Below, in pieces: positions 21,473 through 28,678 of a stretch of 38,215 nucleotides of DNA (position 1 is the first letter of the stretch; each line of letters begins with the position of its first letter). Location of the stretch: IMG/VR virus record IMGVR_UViG_3300010375_000034, positions 1 through 38,215 of that record; one strand, given 5' to 3'. The notes below the pieces were generated by a model that was not told the DNA's origin, ran no database searches, and saw only the letters and a program-made list of their open reading frames with translations. Origin of the DNA: a virus. The translations under genes and the position numbers were made by a program.

Positions 21473-21715
21473 GTGAGCTATAAGTGTATCAAGGAGCGGA
21501 TGACAGAACGTGAGCCGCTTTATACGGTTAACGCTATTCTGGAATCGCTCCCTGATTACCCTTTCGAGTCAACCGACAGAATCACCTATGCCGAGATGTA
21601 CGGCTCCTCCCTGGTATTCATGGGAGAGGATGCTCAGTATTACTTTCTCCGGGGATACAAAGACCTCCGTCCAATGAGGAAGTTTTTCGACACAAACAAA
21701 CAATTGCTTTTTTAA
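21473..21715 (+). CDS. Unknown 80-aa protein after tad2
   Basis: 80 aa from GTG 21473, or 71 aa from ATG 21500, which has AAGGAG but at only 3-nt spacing. Tyr/Phe-rich: YTVNAILESLPDYPFESTDRITYAEMYGSSLVFMGEDAQYYFLRGYKDL. Beta-rich, cytosolic. Close to the nucleotide-sponge genes and co-directional, so perhaps another counter-defence factor; no motif supports it. Confidence 0.6.
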   Translation: MSYKCIKERMTEREPLYTVNAILESLPDYPFESTDRITYAEMYGSSLVFMGEDAQYYFLRGYKDLRPMRKFFDTNKQLLF

Positions 21716-21734
21716 CATCAGCAAGGGAGAGGCA

Positions 21735-22010
21735 ATGGCCAAGGGAGTGGAGAAGGGAACGCGCTTACCAGCAGACTGGCAGCCCAGCACCGACCTGTTT
21801 CAATGGGCTCAAGCAGAAAGGCCGGAAATTCCCGCGAAGGATCTGCATAAAATCACCGAGGATTTTAAGGACTACTGGCTGGCTGAGGCCGGTAAACGGG
21901 CTTATAAACTGGATTGGGACCGTACTTACAGGCGCTGGATACGACATCACTTTGTCCGCAAACAAACAGGATTTACCAAAGACAACACCCCGAAGGGCTT
22001 TGTCTGTTGA
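21735..22010 (+). CDS. DnaT/replisome-organiser-like C-terminal domain protein
   Basis: 91 aa. GTRLPADWQPSTDLFQWA then DFKDYWLAEAGKRAYKLDWDRTYRRWIRHH match the domain pattern LP.dW.p......a.......F.dYW......k..K.DW..t.r.Wir found at the C-terminus of phage replisome organisers and DnaT-like proteins, where it binds ssDNA and recruits helicase. Here it stands alone, directly upstream of (4-nt overlap) the primase-helicase, so probably a helicase-loading partner. GGGAGAGG precedes ATG 21735. Confidence 0.8.
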   Translation: MAKGVEKGTRLPADWQPSTDLFQWAQAERPEIPAKDLHKITEDFKDYWLAEAGKRAYKLDWDRTYRRWIRHHFVRKQTGFTKDNTPKGFVC

Positions 22011-23731
22011 AAACCTGGGCTGATTTTGGAATTACCGTTCCTAACGGTGGAGGCGGGGCAGAGCGCTATACGACTTGCCCCCAGTGCTCAAATGATCGCA
22101 AACGCGCCAATAAGCGCAAGGCTTGCCTCTCGGTCAATGTCGATAAACAGGTTTGGTTCTGCAATCATTGTGGGTGGACCGGCACCCTTAAAAGCGGCGC
22201 AAGCAAACAGTTTCAAGGTGATAACCTTCACTGGAAAAAACCGGAATGGATTCTCCCGGATTTCACACCGAACGAAGGTATCAAATCAGACTGGCTATCC
22301 TGGTTTGCTGAGCGCGGTATCAGCGAGGAAGTGCTCAAACGAAACCGGGTCATCACCAAGCCTGCATACATGCCCCAGCTGGACGATTGGACAACCTGCG
22401 CGCAGTTCCCGTTTTATCGAGACGGTGCCTGTATCAATATCAAATACCGGGACCGGGATAAAAATTTCCGCCTGCAGGGCGGAGCTGAACGCATCTTTTA
22501 CGGCCTGGATGATATCCGCGAAACCACCATCATTGTGGAAGGGGAAATCGATAAGCTGTCCATGGAAATGGCAGGCTTTGAGAATTGCATCAGTGTTCCC
22601 GATGGCGCACCCCATCCCGAGAGCAAAGATTACTCCAGCAAATTCGCTTTTCTGGAGAACTGCAAGGAAAAACTCGACAAGGTGAAGCAATTCATCATTG
22701 CCGTAGACAACGATATCGCGGGCATTCGGCTTGAAACCGAGTTGATGCACCGACTGGGCCGCGACCGTTGCAGCCTGGTTAAGTGGCCTCCCGGATGCAA
22801 GGACGCAAACGAAGTCCTGGTCAAAATCGGGGAGGAAACCCTGATCGACATCATCTATAACGCCGAACCGCCGCCGGTTGAAGGCGTTGTGCTCATCAGT
22901 GATGTGATCGGACGTATCCGGGATTTATACGAACACGGCCGCATGCCTGGGGTTTCTACCGGCTGGCCAATGATGGATCAGTTTTTTCTTGTTTCGCCCG
23001 GAGAGCTAACCCTGGTAACGGGTATCCCTGGCCACGGAAAAAGTGAATGGCTGGATGCCATGTTGATGAACTTAGCGACACTACACGGGTGGAGTACGGC
23101 CTATTACTCCCCTGAAAACTTCCCCTTGGAAGAGCACATCGCAAAGCTTGTCGAAAAGCAATCCGGCCGGGCGTTCCAGCACCCCAACCCGATAATAAAA
23201 ATAGGAAAGGAGGACCTGGAGAACAGCACCCAATGGCTGAACAAGCATTTCTATTTCCTCAAACCGGATGAGGACAATCTTTCCCTCGATGTCATTGTGG
23301 AAAATTCCCGCGCCCTGGTATTCCGCCACGGAATCAAGGCCCTGGTCATTGACCCCTGGAACGAGGTTGAGCACGACCGGCCCCAGCACCAAACGGAAAC
23401 AGAATATACCTCTGTCCAGCTCACAAAAATAAGACGCTTCGCCCGGATTGTCGGATTAGCCGTTTTCGTGGTTGCCCATCCTGCCAAGCTTCAGAAGGAC
23501 AGCAAGGGAGTTTATCCCGTTCCGACACCCTATGACGTCAGCGGGTCCGCTCACTGGCATAACAAGGCGGATAACTGCATCACAATATATCGGGACAAAA
23601 CCAAGCCGAACGATCCCGTCCAGGTGCATATTCAGAAAATCCGCTTCAAGAAAAACGGGCGCGTCGGTGTCTGCTATTTCCGCTATGACACGATGACCGG
23701 CCGCTATACCGACATTCCTGACCACTTTTAG
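22007..23731 (+). CDS. Primase-helicase (T7 gp4/Twinkle-like)
   Basis: 574 aa from TTG 22007 (TTGA overlap with the upstream stop; AAGGG 9-10 nt before). Zinc-ribbon primase domain with CPQC (24-27) and CNHC (52-55). TOPRIM region with TIIVEGEIDKLS and IIAVDNDIAG. RecA-like hexameric helicase domain with Walker A (TGIPGHGKS), Walker B-type hydrophobic strand ending in IDPWNEVE, and a downstream HPAK arginine-finger-type region. It makes primers and unwinds DNA at the fork. No phage DNA polymerase is found, so host polymerase III probably does synthesis. Confidence 0.93.
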   Translation: MKTWADFGITVPNGGGGAERYTTCPQCSNDRKRANKRKACLSVNVDKQVWFCNHCGWTGTLKSGASKQFQGDNLHWKKPEWILPDFTPNEGIKSDWLSWFAERGISEEVLKRNRVITKPAYMPQLDDWTTCAQFPFYRDGACINIKYRDRDKNFRLQGGAERIFYGLDDIRETTIIVEGEIDKLSMEMAGFENCISVPDGAPHPESKDYSSKFAFLENCKEKLDKVKQFIIAVDNDIAGIRLETELMHRLGRDRCSLVKWPPGCKDANEVLVKIGEETLIDIIYNAEPPPVEGVVLISDVIGRIRDLYEHGRMPGVSTGWPMMDQFFLVSPGELTLVTGIPGHGKSEWLDAMLMNLATLHGWSTAYYSPENFPLEEHIAKLVEKQSGRAFQHPNPIIKIGKEDLENSTQWLNKHFYFLKPDEDNLSLDVIVENSRALVFRHGIKALVIDPWNEVEHDRPQHQTETEYTSVQLTKIRRFARIVGLAVFVVAHPAKLQKDSKGVYPVPTPYDVSGSAHWHNKADNCITIYRDKTKPNDPVQVHIQKIRFKKNGRVGVCYFRYDTMTGRYTDIPDHF

Positions 23732-23739
23732 GAGTCGCA

Positions 23740-24339
23740 ATGAATCCATATCTACTGATTACAGGTTTTCAAAGCGATGGCTATTGGCCACATATCACGA
23801 GCCATTATTCCATCCAGGGAGAAGCTTTTATAGGGGCCACAGAATACGAAAAGCAACATCCGGAAAATTCCATTGTCGCCATCTATAAGCGAGTGTATAT
23901 CAACTTCCCGCAATTCCACTTTAAACTAAATGAGCTTTCCCCTCCTCTCCAAAAACCTCCCCTCGGGCCGCCGCCCGTCTTCCAGCACGAAATGGGATGC
24001 AACCATCAATGCAAATTCTGCAAAGCGGATTTCTCCAGACTATACGCCCACTACACCCATATTGAGAGGCGAAACGCGGAGAATACAACGGAGGTTCTCA
24101 ATCACACAGTAGACCGAGCGATTAACCATAACAACACACTGGCTAATGCATTAAACACTGCATTAGATACTCTACAAACCGAAGCTAATCTTTACAAAAT
24201 GCACATCCATGAGACTACGAAGGGCTCAACCGTCTACAGTGAGCTCGTTCGACGCCTTGATGTGATAACGGTTGCCATCAATAAAAGCCGCGAGGCCCTA
24301 TCAAACATAGGAATTAAGCTCGATGCAGAACCCCGATAG
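23740..24339 (+). CDS. Unknown protein with Cys4-like zinc motif
   Basis: 199 aa; AGGAG lies 6 nt before ATG 23740. N-terminal half has mixed strands (YLLITGFQSDGYWPHITSHYSIQGEAFIGATEYEKQHPENSIVAIYKRVY), then a Pro-rich linker, a C-x4-C-x2-C zinc-like motif (CNHQCKFC) at ~87-94 with nearby His residues, and a long C-terminal coiled coil. Possibly a nucleic-acid-binding or adaptor protein tied to replication since it follows the primase-helicase by 8 nt. No family recognised. Confidence 0.65.
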   Translation: MNPYLLITGFQSDGYWPHITSHYSIQGEAFIGATEYEKQHPENSIVAIYKRVYINFPQFHFKLNELSPPLQKPPLGPPPVFQHEMGCNHQCKFCKADFSRLYAHYTHIERRNAENTTEVLNHTVDRAINHNNTLANALNTALDTLQTEANLYKMHIHETTKGSTVYSELVRRLDVITVAINKSREALSNIGIKLDAEPR

Positions 24340-24586
24340 CGGTCCGAACTTCGGGTACTGCGTTGATAGCTTCCTGGTGGAAAGAAACCGACAGGCCGAT
24401 TCGCTGGTCTGCTTGATCGATATGATAGCGAAGAAGTGCAATCAGTATGGGCTCAAAGGCATCAAAATCGATACCATAAATTTTGCTCAGGACATCGAAG
24501 GGTTTGGCCATATTACGGTCGACCTTATAAGCCGACATTTCCCGCCCGATAAACAAGAGGATTCATACAATGCAGAACCAAAATGA
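24323..24586 (+). CDS. Unknown 87-aa protein
   Basis: 87 aa, starting inside the previous gene (17-nt overlap), with AGGAATTAAG upstream. VERNRQADSLVCLIDMIAKKCNQYGLKGIKIDTINFAQDIEGFGHITVDLISRHFP looks like a small alpha/beta fold. Acidic C-terminus. Co-transcribed with the replication genes; function not known. Confidence 0.6.
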   Translation: MQNPDSGPNFGYCVDSFLVERNRQADSLVCLIDMIAKKCNQYGLKGIKIDTINFAQDIEGFGHITVDLISRHFPPDKQEDSYNAEPK

Positions 24587-24776
24587 TGACGAACTCAAAA
24601 AATTTCGCGGCTTATGGGAGCGCGTCAACGAGAATGGACGAGTAAACTACTCCGGGAAGGTACTCACGCCGTGTTGCCGCAAAGAGGTTTGGGCGAATGT
24701 TTATCCCAATTTGAGAAAACAGGAAACTAAACACCCGGATTTCAATATACGCTTAACCCCGGTAAACCCCACATAG
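24570..24776 (+). CDS. Unknown 68-aa protein, last larger gene of the early operon
   Basis: 68 aa; AAGAGGA lies 8 nt before ATG 24570 and the start overlaps the previous gene. Contains paired cysteines (LTPCCRKEVWANVYPN), basic, probably compact. No known family. The start repeats the MQN opening of the previous gene but the proteins are not otherwise similar. Confidence 0.6.
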   Translation: MQNQNDDELKKFRGLWERVNENGRVNYSGKVLTPCCRKEVWANVYPNLRKQETKHPDFNIRLTPVNPT

Positions 24777-24820
24777 CATGTAAATAACCTGGATATCAGA
24801 AATATACAACAAATGGCTTA

Positions 24821-24857
24821 TTGTTCATAAAACAAAAGCATGCTATTACTTAAGTAA
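24821..24857 (+). promoter_or_regulatory. Candidate promoter with palindrome before the 24-aa peptide
   Basis: TTGTTC (24821-24826), 17 bp, TATTAC (24844-24849). The perfect palindrome TTACTTAAGTAA (24846-24857) overlaps the -10 and presumed start, as a repressor site would. Confidence 0.4.
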
Positions 24858-24915
24858 GTGCGTCTAAAAACGCGCCCGCATGCCCATACCCCCGATTTAG
24901 AAAGGAGGTGAGGGA

Positions 24916-24990
24916 ATGGAAATTGCGGTTATTATCGCAGTAGCCAAGCTGTTGTACGCAGCATGGAGCCTCTACTGTTTAATTAAATAA
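24916..24990 (+). CDS. 24-aa hydrophobic peptide, second toxin-like cassette
   Basis: AGAAAGGAGGTGAGGGA precedes ATG 24916: a near-perfect ribosome binding site, sharing the 11 bases GAAAGGAGGTG with the cassette at 16969. The peptide is one hydrophobic helix (EIAVIIAVAKLLYAAWSLYC) with a C-terminal Lys. It has its own candidate promoter and a terminator 40 nt downstream, giving a transcript of about 200 nt, like type I toxin mRNAs. It could also be a small holin-like or membrane-modifying peptide. No antisense RNA is proven. Confidence 0.5.
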   Translation: MEIAVIIAVAKLLYAAWSLYCLIK

Positions 24991-25031
24991 GCTAATCTAC
25001 AGTGACTGACTAACAATAGGAGATGAGAAGA

Positions 25032-25060
25032 GGGGCCTTTGGGAGAAGGTTCCCTTTTTT
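25032..25060 (+). terminator. Early operon terminator
   Basis: GGGGCCTT (25032-25039) pairs with AAGG-T-TCCC (25046-25054, one bulge and one G-U), loop TGGGAG, followed by T6. Confidence 0.75.
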
Positions 25061-25272
25061 CATGGTTTCGGAAATATTTCCATATTCTTTAACCATACTC
25101 CTGCATGCAAAAAAACGAAACTTAAAATAAGTTGCGTTTCTCTCCTTAATTTCTCACGTATTTGTCTTTGCTTAGAAATGTAGTTAGTAAACTACTTTTT
25201 AATTATACCGACTTATTCAATAAAAACAAATTGTTTTTCAGTATTTCCTCCATCCGGCCGACACACGGTCAA

Positions 25273-25305
25273 GAAAAAAATAAACCCCCGGAGAGGGTCC
25301 AGGGG
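25273..25305 (-). terminator. Late operon terminator
   Basis: On the minus strand CCCCTGGA-CCCTC-TCCGGGGG is an 8-bp stem (one U-G pair) followed by TTTATTTTTTT, 72 bp after the stop of the last late gene. Confidence 0.85.
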
Positions 25306-25376
25306 CGTGTTTGTAAATTCAAATGGGATTTAAATGCAGATTGGATGGGGATTATTGTGTGCTATTAGAAAAAGCT

Positions 25377-26039
25377 TTAAAAAGGTTGTCGCACGATTGT
25401 CAACTTTAGACAAGGCCTTGTCTCAAATTTTAAACCATCCGCCAAAAGCGCCTGGGTGACCTGGGCTTCATCCAGGAAAGTTTCCGGGAGTACAGCCGTC
25501 CAATCTTTTTTCCCCAATGTTTTCCCGATGGGAATACCCGCCGACCAGAATAAATATGCGATGGCCTGGGAGCAGATCGGAAAATCCGGGGTCTCAATTT
25601 TAGGGTCTTTACCCATCTTTTGAATAAAACCATGCCTAAATCCCAGGGCCATTAAGAGGGGGTATTTCCAAAATCCATAGAATCGCTTCACCCCCGCCAC
25701 CATCATTCGTTCATGGGCCTGCAAAAGTAGTTTCTGTTTGTCTTCAGGAATGGGATCAACCGTTCTCAAAACAAAATACGGACGCCGGGTTACATAATGC
25801 TCCGCCTCGACTTCTCCGTAAAGCACCCCTGCTTTTGCTCCCGTACTCGCAATCTTACCATCGGGCAAAGCGCACCAGATATGTGCTGCAAGGGTATCGC
25901 CTTGAAGCAACGTATTTACATGCCCCAACAAATCCCGCTTTCCGGGAAGGTTCACCCCGATATCCCAAGGCTGGATATCCGGTGTCTTTTCAATAACGCT
26001 CGTTAACGGCAGGTTAGGCTCAATGATCGAGTCAGTCAT
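25377..26039 (-). CDS. Probable papain-like (permuted NlpC/P60, YiiX-type) enzyme
   Basis: 220 aa. AAHIWCALPDGKIASTGAKAGVLYGEV and RRPYFVLRTVD followed by FPICSQAIAYLFWSAG resemble the permuted papain-like amidases: a His segment (..HIW.a) and a late CS...ayL...AG motif around the catalytic Cys. Last gene of the late operon, after the L,D-transpeptidase-like gene, so a role in lysis or wall attack is likely. Start ATG overlaps the previous stop (ATGA). The fold call is from motif memory and moderate. Confidence 0.5.
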   Translation of the reverse strand: MTDSIIEPNLPLTSVIEKTPDIQPWDIGVNLPGKRDLLGHVNTLLQGDTLAAHIWCALPDGKIASTGAKAGVLYGEVEAEHYVTRRPYFVLRTVDPIPEDKQKLLLQAHERMMVAGVKRFYGFWKYPLLMALGFRHGFIQKMGKDPKIETPDFPICSQAIAYLFWSAGIPIGKTLGKKDWTAVLPETFLDEAQVTQALLADGLKFETRPCLKLTIVRQPF

Positions 26040-26206
26040 ACCGGAATCCCCTCAAGCTCCGAGTAGTAACAAGGCTTACAGCACCATTCGGTTTCCGTAA
26101 TGGGGTTCATCATCTCAAGCGGGTAAAATCCCCCGCAACCGATACACTCCTCAAAGCTGTCCTTGTAGGCTTCATCGAGAAGACGGTCTATTTCCTGACG
26201 GCTCAC
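26036..26206 (-). CDS. 56-aa zinc-finger-like miniprotein
   Basis: GTG start at 26206 with GGAGG just upstream, overlapping the previous stop by 4 nt; its stop overlaps the next ATG (ATGA). Two Cys pairs, CIGC and CCKPC, about 23 residues apart, as in a zinc ribbon. Acidic N-terminal helix. A clear coupled gene in the lysis module. Function unknown; such zinc miniproteins sometimes regulate or adapt enzymes. Confidence 0.65.
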   Translation of the reverse strand: MSRQEIDRLLDEAYKDSFEECIGCGGFYPLEMMNPITETEWCCKPCYYSELEGIPV

Positions 26207-26664
26207 ATCACCTCCAGTGGAATGGTTTTACGAATACGCGCCTGGCTTTTTAACCAGTCCTTCACCCTCAGCCATTCGTCGTGATACACAATCACGATGC
26301 AACCCTCAGAACCAGGAATGCCGTTTTCCTCGTGCAGGCAAATGCCCTTTCGTTTGCGCTTGCGGTTCTTCGGATCGCAAATGGTTACCATATCGCCCTG
26401 GTTATCAATCGGAAAACATTCCCCGATACCCCGCTCCCCGGCCAGCTGACCCACGTTTTGAGAGGCCGTGTACAAATTAAAGTCCCCATAGGGACAAGGC
26501 GATTTAGTCGTCACCCAGCTGGTTTCTGCAAAGCCTGGCTGTCCACTTCTGGCCAGAATTTTCTCAACGATGTACTCCCCACTTTTATGGCGAATGGAGA
26601 AGCGGCCCATTGTGGAGCCACTATTGCGGTCGAAGAAGGCTCTATACTCGGGTATCATCATCAA
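26203..26664 (-). CDS. L,D-transpeptidase-fold enzyme (probable lysis enzyme)
   Basis: 153 aa. The motif KGICLHEENGIPGSEGCIVI (H and C catalytic) matches the YkuD-like HG...(S/T).GC signature as it appears in phage proteins (iHpdg..PGt.GCIgi). The N-terminal part (GEYIVEKILARSGQPG, CPYGDFNLY) fits the substrate-side strands. It likely cleaves or remodels peptidoglycan cross-links; no amidase, muramidase or transglycosylase is seen in this module, so it may act as the endolysin with the following enzyme. No signal peptide. GAGAGA precedes ATG 26664. Confidence 0.75.
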   Translation of the reverse strand: MMMIPEYRAFFDRNSGSTMGRFSIRHKSGEYIVEKILARSGQPGFAETSWVTTKSPCPYGDFNLYTASQNVGQLAGERGIGECFPIDNQGDMVTICDPKNRKRKRKGICLHEENGIPGSEGCIVIVYHDEWLRVKDWLKSQARIRKTIPLEVM

Positions 26665-27091
26665 TCTCTCTCACTAATGTTTTCAGTGTTCCCGGATCAT
26701 CTTTCATTGACCGCAGCAGGGTTGCGCTTGCGAGCTTGTCCACTGTGGTTTTAACACTAGAATTTGCTTTCAAGGCCTCAACCTGGCCGCGATATGTTGC
26801 CATTTCTTCGGTGAGTTTATTGATACGCTCATTCGTTTCTTTCGCCAGTTCTGCGGACTCTTTCCGAGTGGATTCATGCTTGGATTCACACTCTTTCCAG
26901 AGCTTTTCCATTTCATCCAATCGATCTTTTGTGTCCTGGTAGCGTTGATCCGTGGACTGACTTAACCGTTTGATGAACCAGCTCACCAGCAAGGCAAGGC
27001 CCTTGATTGAATACCAAGAAATAACAAACAATATGGACCACAGTCCGCCATATTGACGGGCCTGCTCGACGATGAACTTTTCAATTTCCAT
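26642..27091 (-). CDS. Membrane-anchored coiled-coil protein (holin or spanin-like)
   Basis: 149 aa. One hydrophobic segment at residues ~16-40 (GLWSILFVISWYSIKGLALLVSW), then a basic stretch and a long coiled coil (residues ~45-110). This fits an inner-membrane spanin (Rz-like) or a one-span holin. It overlaps the L,D-transpeptidase gene by 23 nt, in the expected lysis place. A separate outer-membrane spanin lipoprotein was not found. Confidence 0.65.
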   Translation of the reverse strand: MEIEKFIVEQARQYGGLWSILFVISWYSIKGLALLVSWFIKRLSQSTDQRYQDTKDRLDEMEKLWKECESKHESTRKESAELAKETNERINKLTEEMATYRGQVEALKANSSVKTTVDKLASATLLRSMKDDPGTLKTLVREIDDDTRV

Positions 27092-27104
27092 TCCACGCCC
27101 GCTT

Positions 27105-28364
27105 TTACGCCAGTAAATAATTTTTTCGAATCAGAGAAACCAGTTCAGCAAACAAGGCCGCCGCCATTACGTCATAGCCGGTGTTGTTCGGGTGCAGGTT
27201 GTCAAAATTTAATCCGGTTTTATAGCGTCGCGGTGTTGCCGTATCTGCGGTAACAGTCGTTAAATCAATGACCGCATAATTCCCGGCCTTGATTCGGTTC
27301 ATGAAGGCTTTCAGGAGATTGTCCGTTGCGGCGTCATAGTTATTGTTCGGGGCCAGGAAAACCGCAACCGGCAGGATGCCCAGGCTATGGCAGAAGTTAG
27401 CGAAGTCTACCCATCGGCGATACATGATATCGAAGTCAGCTTGAACAGGCGTGCTTTTATCGTTGGGTGAATAGGGGGATGCTAGAGCAATAGCCGGTTT
27501 TACGGAAGTAAGACAGCTTTTACCATACCCATAATACTCATCCGTTTTCGCACCGGCAGACCCTAAGTTGATCATGTTAATCGGGTAGCCGGCCGCCAGC
27601 GCCAGCATTTCAACCCGGTTGATGTGGGAATTTCGATCGTTGGTCGCCCCCAACCCTTCCGTGATTGAGTTCCCCAAACCCGCTATTTTAATTACCTGCT
27701 TGGCACTCAGGAACTCGAAGGCAAAGAAGGGGCTGATGGTTGACGTACCGGCGCTCGTCAGCGTGGAGGGATTGGTTGTATAGTCACCGCTCTGGAAAAA
27801 CGCCTCCTGATAATAATTGGTTGCAGGGTCGCTAGAATTGGCGGAAATGGAATAATAGCCGACCGAGTTGCTATTTACAGACGTGTCAAAACGGGCTCTG
27901 GCCATGATAAACGGCATTTTGTTGCCGTCGGAACGCAGCACCGATTGAAGAGGAATCCAGTCGGATACAAGAATGCCACCGTCTCTCGCGGTAGCTCCCT
28001 TTGCCGGAACCGTTCCCGTGGCAGAGCCATTGTTAAAGGTTCCTGCCTGCCAGCCTGTTAAGCCGCCATCGTTGGTCAGGGTGTTTCCAACCGAGGGGAC
28101 AATTTTATTCGTGTTGGAATTGGTGGGCGCTACGATCAGTGACGCCACCCCAAATGAGGTGGTTTGAATATTTTTGAAATGAACCCGGACAAAATTAAAA
28201 TCTTCTACTGGCGCATTCGCAATGGTTGTAAAGGTTTGAGTGTTGCCGCCGCCCGTGTTTCCACCGCCGCCCCCGGCCAGGTAGCGGGTAGCGATATTGT
28301 TAATATTGTTTGTCGGTATCCGCTGACCAATCTTGGGCGGCTTGTAGCTAGGCTTTAATAACAT
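27105..28364 (-). CDS. SGNH/GDSL esterase-type receptor-binding protein
   Basis: 419 aa. An N-terminal Gly-rich stretch and beta region (1-220) precede an SGNH hydrolase domain: GLGNSITEG (Ser233), NLGSAGAKTDEY (Gly block II), FLAPNNNYD (Asn block III) and DNLHPNNTGY (Asp388, His391). It probably removes acetyl groups from host surface polysaccharide. Directly downstream of the tailspike cluster and with a fibre-like N-terminal part, so likely carried on the virion. AAGGA lies 8-9 nt before ATG 28364. Confidence 0.85.
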   Translation of the reverse strand: MLLKPSYKPPKIGQRIPTNNINNIATRYLAGGGGGNTGGGNTQTFTTIANAPVEDFNFVRVHFKNIQTTSFGVASLIVAPTNSNTNKIVPSVGNTLTNDGGLTGWQAGTFNNGSATGTVPAKGATARDGGILVSDWIPLQSVLRSDGNKMPFIMARARFDTSVNSNSVGYYSISANSSDPATNYYQEAFFQSGDYTTNPSTLTSAGTSTISPFFAFEFLSAKQVIKIAGLGNSITEGLGATNDRNSHINRVEMLALAAGYPINMINLGSAGAKTDEYYGYGKSCLTSVKPAIALASPYSPNDKSTPVQADFDIMYRRWVDFANFCHSLGILPVAVFLAPNNNYDAATDNLLKAFMNRIKAGNYAVIDLTTVTADTATPRRYKTGLNFDNLHPNNTGYDVMAAALFAELVSLIRKNYLLA

Positions 28365-28375
28365 CCTGTGAATCC

Positions 28376-28666
28376 TTAAATCTGCATTACAAAAACGTTA
28401 TTGGTGGCTGAGTCCAAGTCATTCAGAGCCTTAATCGCCTCAAATGGCTTTCCCGTACTATTGTCAAGCTGGATAACATCTCCGGGACTGAAGCGCTCGC
28501 ATCCGTTTTTCGTAGGGTCTGTGCCGTCAAAGGTTACCCATAAATCCGATGTTCCAAGATGTTGAAGAAACCTGGAATTGTATTCCGTACTCACTGCCGC
28601 CATTAACACTTTTACCGCCGTTAAACTGACGGATTGAACGGAATGAACCGCGCTCCCTTTTGCCAT
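28376..28666 (-). CDS. Small structural protein between the tailspike and the esterase
   Basis: 96 aa; AGAGGAG is well placed before ATG 28666. SVQSVSLTAVKVLMAAVSTEYNSRFLQHLGTSDLWVTFDGTDPTKNG...GDVIQLDNSTGKPFEAIKALN is beta-rich. Similar short proteins (VTFDG.DPT..G..L.PGD...L....) are frequent in phage tail regions as small fibre or capsid-surface proteins. Role inferred. Confidence 0.65.
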   Translation of the reverse strand: MAKGSAVHSVQSVSLTAVKVLMAAVSTEYNSRFLQHLGTSDLWVTFDGTDPTKNGCERFSPGDVIQLDNSTGKPFEAIKALNDLDSATNNVFVMQI

Positions 28667-28678
28667 TCTATTTCTCCT

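Larger units (their letters stand above)
24991..25376. other. Convergent intergenic region with several hairpins
   Basis: 386 bp between the ends of the early and late operons. Besides the two terminators listed separately, it has a GGAAATATTTCC palindrome (25070-25081), an 11-bp hairpin with one mismatch (AAACGAAACTT 25113-25123 / AAGTTGCGTTT 25129-25139), and GTAGTT/AACTAC plus T5 (25180-25200), a possible back-up terminator. No convincing gene. Confidence 0.55.

Noticed and set aside
25162-25368. 68-aa plus-strand ORF
   Set aside because: AT-rich composition, no ribosome binding site, antisense to the late terminator.
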